A stretch of 64,000 nucleotides of DNA, taken from Xanthomonas sp. Leaf148. Lineage in GTDB: Bacteria > Pseudomonadota > Gammaproteobacteria > Xanthomonadales > Xanthomonadaceae. Positions 57,777 through 64,000 of the stretch are shown in pieces. The DNA lies in NCBI RefSeq assembly GCF_001423585.1, contig NZ_LMOP01000008.1, positions 110,721-174,720 on the forward strand. The letters are read 5' to 3'. The position numbers were made by a program, and so were the translations under genes. The notes beneath the pieces were generated by a model that saw only the letters and a program-made list of their open reading frames with translations, ran no database searches and had not been told where the DNA came from. How positions within the stretch are numbered: position 1 is the stretch's first letter; the number at the start of each line of letters is the position of its first letter.

Positions 57777-59452
57777 CGTGTCTGGCCGCGGCGGTGTCTG
57801 CGTGCCTGTTGCTGGCCGCACCTGCGTGGGCGCAGGACCACAGCGCCTCCGATGGCGCGCCCGCAGGCGGCGCTGCGCTGCCGGCGATGAAGGACCGCGG
57901 CGATGCCGTTGTCACCTTGCCGGTACGCGGATTCCGCGTGCGCGATGTGGGCAACTATCCGGAGGCCGGCATCGACCCGGCGCGCGTGCAGGCGGTGGCC
58001 GATGCCGCGTTCGCCGCGTTGGCGCAGGGCCAGCCGGTGGTGGCGCTGCGCTTCGACCAGCTGCAGGCGGTGGCCGACACCGTCACCCGCGCCTATCGCG
58101 AAGCCGGCTTCATCGTCAGCACCGCCTACCTGCCGGCGCAGACGCCCGGCCCGGACCAGCTGATCGAGATCCGCGTGCTCGAAGGCCGCATCGGCCAGGT
58201 CACCGTGCAAGGCGCCGCGCGCTATCGCGGTACCACCTTGTCGGCGCCGCTGCGCCAGTTGCAGGGCCGCCCGCTGCGCAAGCAGGACGTGGACACCGCG
58301 CTGTTGTACGCGCGTGATCTGCCAGGCGTGTCGCTGTCGTCGGTGCTGCAACCGGGCCAGAACGCCGGCGAAACCGATGTGGTGCTGGTCGCCAGCGAAG
58401 CCGCGCGCCCGTACGTGATCAGCCTGGGCGGCAACAACTACGGCACCGAACTCACCGGCCGCTATCGTGCCCAGGCCGGCATCACCTGGAACAGCCCGCT
58501 GGGCTTGGGCGATGTGTTCGCCGCCAACTACGCTTATTCGTTGGCGCCGCGGCAGAGCCAGATCGGCGCGTTGTCGTATGCGTTGCCGGTGGGGCAGGTG
58601 TCCGGCCTGAGCGCGGTGATCGGCGCCAGCCGCAGCGAGCTGGAGGTACGCAACGGCGTGTTCGCCCGGCTCGGCCTCAAAGGCCCCACCTCGGTGGTGT
58701 ATGCCGGCGCCGACTGGAAATTCATCAATCACGATCTGCTGCAGCTGCAAGGCTCGGCACGCTACCTGCGCGAAAAATCGCGGCTGGATGCCGCCGGCAT
58801 CACGCTGTCGGACCAATCCTTCGACGTGGCCGAACTCGGCGTCTCGCTGCGCCGCACCGATCTGCGCTGGCGCGGGGTGGACCTGCTGCAGCTCAGCGTG
58901 CGCCAGGCCCTGCGCGATGGCTCGGCCGACCCGGATCTGGTCAGCCCCGACCGCGACAGCCACTTCACCCTGACGCGGTTGTCGTACACGCGCCTGCAAT
59001 ACCTCACCCGCACCCAACGCCTGTACTTCAAGTTCAGTGGCCAATACAGCAGCGACACGCTGGCGCCGCTGGAGCAATTTGCGGTGGGCGGGCCGGACAG
59101 CGTGCGCGCCTATCCGGTGTCCGATGCACTGGGCGATCTCGGCTATTACACCGCGCTGGAATATCACGTCGATGCGCCCGGTTTTGCCGATGCCGCCTCG
59201 CCGTTCAATGGCCGGCCGTGGCGCGAGCTGCTGGAGCTGGACGTGTTCGCCGATCACGCCCGCGTGTTTGCGGCCAATGGCGTCGCTGCGCCGACCAGCT
59301 TCGACGCCGCCGGTGTCGGCTTCACCTTCCGCTTGCCGCAGTACGCCAATTTCGAATGGCGCCTCACTGCCGCCCTGCCGACCGGACGCCGCAACGCGTC
59401 CGATGGACGCGACGACGCCCGCATCTACACGCGTTTCGGCTTCACTTTCTGA
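57767..59452 (+). CDS. Two-partner secretion transporter TpsB (ShlB/FhaC/HecB family)
   Basis: The 561-residue outer-membrane Omp85-type protein has a signal peptide (residues 1-22, ending APAWAQ). POTRA domains follow at about 45-205 (VRGFRVRDVGNYPEAGIDPARVQAV, then LIEIRVLEGRIGQVTVQG). A 16-strand beta-barrel ends in FGFTF with a terminal Phe. The barrel carries the SVRAYP sequence corresponding to the VRGY tip motif. It exports the TpsA protein encoded 11 bp downstream. ATGs at 57767 and 57773 are both possible. Confidence 0.93.
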   Translation: MRMTCLAAAVSACLLLAAPAWAQDHSASDGAPAGGAALPAMKDRGDAVVTLPVRGFRVRDVGNYPEAGIDPARVQAVADAAFAALAQGQPVVALRFDQLQAVADTVTRAYREAGFIVSTAYLPAQTPGPDQLIEIRVLEGRIGQVTVQGAARYRGTTLSAPLRQLQGRPLRKQDVDTALLYARDLPGVSLSSVLQPGQNAGETDVVLVASEAARPYVISLGGNNYGTELTGRYRAQAGITWNSPLGLGDVFAANYAYSLAPRQSQIGALSYALPVGQVSGLSAVIGASRSELEVRNGVFARLGLKGPTSVVYAGADWKFINHDLLQLQGSARYLREKSRLDAAGITLSDQSFDVAELGVSLRRTDLRWRGVDLLQLSVRQALRDGSADPDLVSPDRDSHFTLTRLSYTRLQYLTRTQRLYFKFSGQYSSDTLAPLEQFAVGGPDSVRAYPVSDALGDLGYYTALEYHVDAPGFADAASPFNGRPWRELLELDVFADHARVFAANGVAAPTSFDAAGVGFTFRLPQYANFEWRLTAALPTGRRNASDGRDDARIYTRFGFTF

Positions 59453-59463
59453 GGGATCTGCGC

Positions 59464-62400
59464 ATGCACGCCAACCACACCGCTTCCACCGTTGCAGCCC
59501 GCCCCTCCGAACGCCTGCTGCGTCGATCGCCGCTTGCGCTGGCGCTGGCCGCCGCACTCATGCTCAGCGCACCGGCGATGGCGCAGGTTGCCAGCACCCA
59601 GCTGCCCACTGGCGGCAGCATCGTGGGCGGCACTGGCACGATCAATGCGCCCAACGGCACAACGCAGGTGATCGACCAGACCGGCTCGCGCATGGCGTTG
59701 AACTGGACGAGCTTCGATATCGGTTCGGCCGCCACGGTGCGCTTCAACCAGCCATCTGCGAGCTCGGTGATCCTCAATCGCGTCATCGGCGGCAATCCCA
59801 CGCAGATCTTCGGCAACATCACCGCCAATGGTCAGGTGTTCCTGCTCAATTCCAACGGCATCCTCTTCGGCAATACCGCGCAGGTAAATGTCGGCGGCCT
59901 GGTCGCCACCACCCTGGGGGCCCAGGACATCAACTTCATCAACGGCATCGACGTCTTTGATGCAAACGGTGGGATCGCCCGGGTGTCCAATGCCGGCACC
60001 ATTACCGCCGCCGGCGCGGTCAATCTGATCGGCGCCGAAGTGCTCAACAGCGGCACCATCACCGCCAACGCCGGCAACATCACCCTGGCCGGCGCCGACA
60101 AGGTCACCCTCAGTTTCGAGAGCGGTGGGTTTGGCGTGGTCATCGACAAATCGCTGGAGTTCGCGCAGGGCACGTTCGCGGTGAATAACTCCGGCAGCCT
60201 GATCGCACCCGGCGGCACCATCTCCCTGAGCGCACGCGCAGCACAGGGCGTGTTCGACGCGCTGGTCAACAACAGTGGCGTCGTCCGCGCTGCAGCACTT
60301 GCCGGCGGCAGCGATGGCAGTGTCTCGCTGGTGGCCAACGGCGCCGGCAGCAACGGCATCGTCGGCAATGGCAGTATCGATGTCGGCAGCGGTGCCATCA
60401 GCTATGTCTCTGACGTCGCCGTACAGCAGGGCGGCGTGCTCACCGCCGGCAACGTGTCCGGCAGCATCGGCGGCAATGCCAGCTTCAGCGGCGCCAACAA
60501 GATCGCCAACCTCGGCTTCCTGCAGGTGGCCGGCAACCTGGGCCTGACCAACACCATCGGCCTGGCGCAACAGGGCGCGCTGACGGTCGGCGGCACCAGC
60601 ACCTTTTCGCTGGGCAACCAGGCGCTGACGCTGAGCGATGGCGGCAATCATTTTGGCGGCAGTGTCGGCCTCACCAGTGGCGCCACACAGATCACCGACA
60701 GCGGTGCATTGACGCTGAGCACGCTGACCACCGGCAACCTCACCGCCACCAGCACCGGCACGCTGAATCTTGGCAGCGGCACGGTGACCGGCGCGCTCAG
60801 TGCCACCAGCAACAATGGCGCGATCCAGCAGGCTGGCAACGCCGGCCTCACCGTCACCGGCACCAGCGATCTGCAGGCCGGCACGGGAGCCATCTCGCTG
60901 ACCACTGCAGGTAACGATTTCCAGCAGGCGGTCAGCCTGCGCGGGGGCACCACCCAGATCAGCGACAGCGGCGCACTGACCCTGGGCACGCTGGCCACCG
61001 GCAACCTCACCGCCACCAGCAGCGGTGCGTTGAATCTCGGCAGTGGTGCGGTGACCGGCGCGCTCAGCGCCACCAGCAATGGTGGGCAGATCAGCCAGAC
61101 AGGCGCGTTGACGGTGAACGGCACCAGCACGCTCGATTCCGGCAACGGGGGCACTGCGCTGAGCGATAGCGGCAACGACTTCGTTGGCGCGCTCACGCTG
61201 ACCGGTATCGGTATCGCCGTACGCGATGCCAACGCTCTCACCATCGTCGGGCTCACCAACGGCAGCAACGGCGCCATTACGCTCACCGCAGGCGGCGCGC
61301 TCAACTTGCCCGCGCAGGCCATTGCCACCGGCACCGGCGCGCTGTCGCTGAGCGCGCTCGGTGGAGGGCTCAGCACCGGGGGCGCACTGTCCGGCAACCA
61401 GGTGAGCCTGCGTGCGCGCGATGCGCTGAATCTTGGCCACAGCGTCCAGGCCGGCGGCAACCTGCTACTGACCAGCGACACCGGGGCCATCACCCAGACC
61501 GCCGGCCTGCTCGCTGTCACCGGCACCACCAACGCCACTGCGGCAGCGGGCACCGGCGCCATCAGCCTGGGTGGTGCCGGCAACGATTTCGGCGGCGCGG
61601 TCTCGCTCACCGGCAGCACGGTGATGGTCAACGACAGCAACGCACTCACCCTGGGCGCCATTGCCACCAACACGCTCACCGCCACCAGCCACGGCAGCTT
61701 GAACCTGGGCCAGGGCAGCATTGGCGGCATCGTCACTGCCAGCAGCAACGGTGGCGCGATCACCCAGAACGGCGCACTGACCCTGACCGGCCCGGCAACA
61801 CTCAATGCAGGCAGCGGCGCGATTTCGCTGGGCAACGGCGGCAACGACTTTCAGGGCGCGCTGACTCTGGTCGGCACCGGCATCGCGGTCAGCGATCTCG
61901 ACACGCTCAGCGTGACCTCGCTCACCGCCGGTAGCGGCGGGGATGTCACCCTCACCGCTGGCGCCGACCTGGTGTTGCCAGCGCAGGCCATCGACCTCGG
62001 CGCGGGCAATCTGCGGCTAAGCGCGCAGGGCGGCACGCTGGCGACCAAGGGCGCGCTCAGTGCCAATCAGATCAACCTGTCTGCTCGCGACGGGCTGACC
62101 CTGGACCACGACATCGATGCCACCAGCACGCTGGCGTTGACCACCACCAACGCCGCCATCACCCAGGGCGGTGGGGCGATCAGCGCTGGCGCACTGGGCA
62201 CCGTCAACGCCGGAACCGGTGCGATCTCCCTGCTCGGTCAGGGCAACGATTTCACCGCCGGACTGGATGTGACCGGCGGCGCCATCGGCATCTACGATCG
62301 CAACGACCTGTCCATCGTCTCGCTGGTCAGCGCCGCCAACAGCGCGGTCACGCTCACCGCAGGCGGCATGCTGAGCCTGCCGGCGCAATCGATCGACACC

Positions 62401-64000
62401 GGCAGCGCCACGCTGCAACTGCGTTCGGACAACGGCAGCTTGTCTACCAATGGCGCATTGCGCGGCGGCAATGTCAGCCTCAACGCGCGCACGGGCATCA
62501 CGCTGTCGCATGACATCACCAGCAGCGGCAACCTGCAGCTGCGCACCACCAACGCTGCGCTCACCCAGCTTGCCGGCAGGCTCGCCATCGATGGCACCAC
62601 CACGGTCAATACCGGCAGCGGCGCTGTGGCGTTGAACGGCGCGTCCAACGCCTTCACCGGCGCGCTGTCGGTGACCGGTGGCGCGGTGCAGATCAACGCG
62701 CTCAGCGCGTTGACCCTGGGCAGCTTCAGCGCCAACGCGCTCACAGTCAGCAGCGGTAGCGCATTGGATCTGGGGCAGGGCAGCGTGGCCACCTCGCTGA
62801 CCGCCACCAGCGCCAGCGGCGGCATCACCCAGACCGGCGGGCTTGAGGTGGGTGGCGCGGCGCAATTCACTGCCGGCACCGACAACATCACCCTGGATGC
62901 GAGCGACAACGACTTTCGCGGTGTAGTGGGCCTGAGCGGCAACGCCGTGCAGGTGGTCGATCGCGATCGGCTCACCCTGGGCAACAGCAGCGTCGGCAGC
63001 CTGGTGGTCGACAGCAACAACACCGCCATCGACCAGCAAGGCGCGCTGACCGTCAGCGGCAGCAGCCGCTTCGATGCCGGCAGCGGCAGCATCACGTTGG
63101 CCGACAGCGCCAACAATTTCGCCGGCGCGGTGAATCTGGCCGGCGGCGCCGTGCAGGTGGTCGATGCCAACACGCTCACCCTGGGCACGCTCAACACCGG
63201 CGCACTCACCGTCACCAGCACCGGTGCACTGAATCTTGGCACCGGCAGCACCGGCGCCTTGACCGCCACCAGCAACAACGGCGCCATCACTCAGGCCGGT
63301 GCGCTCACCGTTAATGGGGTTGGCAGCATCAACGCCGGCAGTGGCACGATTGCACTGACCGACATCGGCAATAATTTCACCAGCACGGTGAATCTCACCG
63401 GCGGCGCGGCGCAGATCGTCGATGCCAACGCGCTCACCCTGGGCAGCCTCAAAACCGGCGCGCTCACCGTTAGCAGCAACAGTGCGTTGAATCTTGGTCA
63501 GGGCAGCGTCAATGCCGCGCTGACCGCCACCAGCAACAACGGCGCCATCACCCAGGCCGGTGCACTCACCGTCACCGGCGCAAGCACCATCAACGCCGGC
63601 AGCGGCACGATCGCGCTAACCGATAGCAACAACGATTTCCAGGGCGCCGTCGGCTTGACCGGCAACGGCATCGCCGTGACCGATCGCAGCGTGCTGAACG
63701 TCTCCTCGATCAATGGCAATAGCAACGGCAACATCGCGCTCACTGCGCAAACGCTCAACCTGCCTGCATCGGCGATCTCCGCCGGCACCGGCAGCTTGAC
63801 GCTCACCTCCACCGGCAGCGCATTTAGCACCGGCGGCGCGCTGAGCGGCGGCAACGTCGTGCTCACTGCACGCGATGGCTTGACCCTGGCGCACACCATC
63901 AGCGCCGACAACGCGCTAACGCTGCGCACCACCAATGCCGCCATCAATCAGAGCGGCGGCCAATTGCTGGTCGGCGGCCTCACCACCGTCAACGCCGGCA
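59464..64000 (+). CDS. Two-partner secretion exoprotein TpsA, filamentous-hemagglutinin type (truncated by window edge)
   Basis: At least 1512 residues are present, open at the right edge. An extended signal peptide ends near residue 40 (LALALAAALMLSAPAMAQ). The TPS secretion domain (about 45-300) contains NRVIGGNPTQIFGNITANGQVFLLNSNGILFGNTAQVNVGGLVATT, in which NSNGI-F is the conserved block recognised by TpsB. From about residue 380 the protein consists of imperfect beta-helix repeats. One recurring unit reads approximately GNDF-x-GAV-x-LTG...NALTLG...TATSNNGAITQAGALTV. Longer variants contain LPAQAI and LSARDGL segments. Likely an adhesin or contact-dependent exoprotein; the C-terminal end is not in view. 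Confidence 0.93.
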   Translation, partial: MHANHTASTVAARPSERLLRRSPLALALAAALMLSAPAMAQVASTQLPTGGSIVGGTGTINAPNGTTQVIDQTGSRMALNWTSFDIGSAATVRFNQPSASSVILNRVIGGNPTQIFGNITANGQVFLLNSNGILFGNTAQVNVGGLVATTLGAQDINFINGIDVFDANGGIARVSNAGTITAAGAVNLIGAEVLNSGTITANAGNITLAGADKVTLSFESGGFGVVIDKSLEFAQGTFAVNNSGSLIAPGGTISLSARAAQGVFDALVNNSGVVRAAALAGGSDGSVSLVANGAGSNGIVGNGSIDVGSGAISYVSDVAVQQGGVLTAGNVSGSIGGNASFSGANKIANLGFLQVAGNLGLTNTIGLAQQGALTVGGTSTFSLGNQALTLSDGGNHFGGSVGLTSGATQITDSGALTLSTLTTGNLTATSTGTLNLGSGTVTGALSATSNNGAIQQAGNAGLTVTGTSDLQAGTGAISLTTAGNDFQQAVSLRGGTTQISDSGALTLGTLATGNLTATSSGALNLGSGAVTGALSATSNGGQISQTGALTVNGTSTLDSGNGGTALSDSGNDFVGALTLTGIGIAVRDANALTIVGLTNGSNGAITLTAGGALNLPAQAIATGTGALSLSALGGGLSTGGALSGNQVSLRARDALNLGHSVQAGGNLLLTSDTGAITQTAGLLAVTGTTNATAAAGTGAISLGGAGNDFGGAVSLTGSTVMVNDSNALTLGAIATNTLTATSHGSLNLGQGSIGGIVTASSNGGAITQNGALTLTGPATLNAGSGAISLGNGGNDFQGALTLVGTGIAVSDLDTLSVTSLTAGSGGDVTLTAGADLVLPAQAIDLGAGNLRLSAQGGTLATKGALSANQINLSARDGLTLDHDIDATSTLALTTTNAAITQGGGAISAGALGTVNAGTGAISLLGQGNDFTAGLDVTGGAIGIYDRNDLSIVSLVSAANSAVTLTAGGMLSLPAQSIDTGSATLQLRSDNGSLSTNGALRGGNVSLNARTGITLSHDITSSGNLQLRTTNAALTQLAGRLAIDGTTTVNTGSGAVALNGASNAFTGALSVTGGAVQINALSALTLGSFSANALTVSSGSALDLGQGSVATSLTATSASGGITQTGGLEVGGAAQFTAGTDNITLDASDNDFRGVVGLSGNAVQVVDRDRLTLGNSSVGSLVVDSNNTAIDQQGALTVSGSSRFDAGSGSITLADSANNFAGAVNLAGGAVQVVDANTLTLGTLNTGALTVTSTGALNLGTGSTGALTATSNNGAITQAGALTVNGVGSINAGSGTIALTDIGNNFTSTVNLTGGAAQIVDANALTLGSLKTGALTVSSNSALNLGQGSVNAALTATSNNGAITQAGALTVTGASTINAGSGTIALTDSNNDFQGAVGLTGNGIAVTDRSVLNVSSINGNSNGNIALTAQTLNLPASAISAGTGSLTLTSTGSAFSTGGALSGGNVVLTARDGLTLAHTISADNALTLRTTNAAINQSGGQLLVGGLTTVNAG

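Noticed and set aside
59425..61440. Minus-strand 671-codon frame opposite the TpsB end and TpsA
   Set aside because: It is a mirror of the repetitive Gly/Thr/Asn-rich TpsA coding strand; no start context or recognisable domain.

Overview
The window is GC-rich gammaproteobacterial DNA, almost certainly from a Xanthomonas of the citri/euvesicatoria type. The grounds are a T6SS locus carrying an ECF sigma factor paired with a Ser/Thr kinase (the ecfK-pknS arrangement known from X. citri), GTAG-type REP hairpins, gal genes for gallate catabolism and several leaderless-looking promoters. No rRNA, tRNA or CRISPR array was seen.

Layout. 1-2219: the end of a gal operon (galD, galC, minus strand) and a divergent LysR-type regulator with two HTH domains. 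2233-10336: housekeeping genes (cardiolipin synthase, VOC protein, FAD/NAD-binding protein, uvrD, sugar acetyltransferase, universal stress protein) with repeat-rich spacers (a 36-37 bp minisatellite and three REP hairpins). 10340-20949: a short AraC-type regulator, then tssB-tssC-hcp-tagJ-tssE-tssF-tssG-tssH. 20981-25737: an accessory block starting with an AT-rich deaminase-fold toxin candidate and a putative immunity gene, then a PD-(D/E)XK nuclease-like toxin candidate, two exported proteins and a CPBP protease. 26197-30558: cargo not related to secretion (two TetR regulators with readable operators, a quinone-oxidoreductase-like gene, a SnoaL-like gene, an amidase). 30996-32634: a two-repeat DUF3395-like protein and a DUF2147 protein. 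32931-42564: ecfK, pknS, PAAR, a TPR-methyltransferase, vgrG, a DUF6931-like gene and an FHA protein. 42695-44699: a LysR/aldo-keto reductase pair. 45107-57776: a divergent membrane protein, then tssK-tssL-tssM-tagF-pppA-ppkA and a small membrane protein. 57767-64000: a two-partner secretion system (TpsB transporter and the start of a very large TpsA hemagglutinin cut by the window edge).

How it works together. The T6SS genes encode sheath (TssB/C), tube (Hcp), baseplate (TssE/F/G/K), membrane complex (TssL/M), recycling ATPase (ClpV) and spike (VgrG, PAAR). No tssA or tssJ was found here. Two kinases suggest two layers of control: PknS with EcfK at transcription, and PpkA/PppA/FHA/TagF after translation. 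The most useful regulatory observation is a shared element, GAGACG-N4-GTCGG followed 19 nt later by an AGA-like hexamer. It lies upstream of tssB, the DUF3395-like gene, PAAR, vgrG and tssK, and is a strong candidate for the EcfK promoter.

The most interesting unexplained material is the effector block behind clpV. It holds a deaminase with HSE and PCGSC zinc motifs and a nuclease with a D..ExK core. The base composition shift begins inside the 3' end of clpV, as expected for an exchangeable effector cassette. Three copies of a roughly 143 bp MITE-like repeat mark other insertion points in the accessory parts of the locus.
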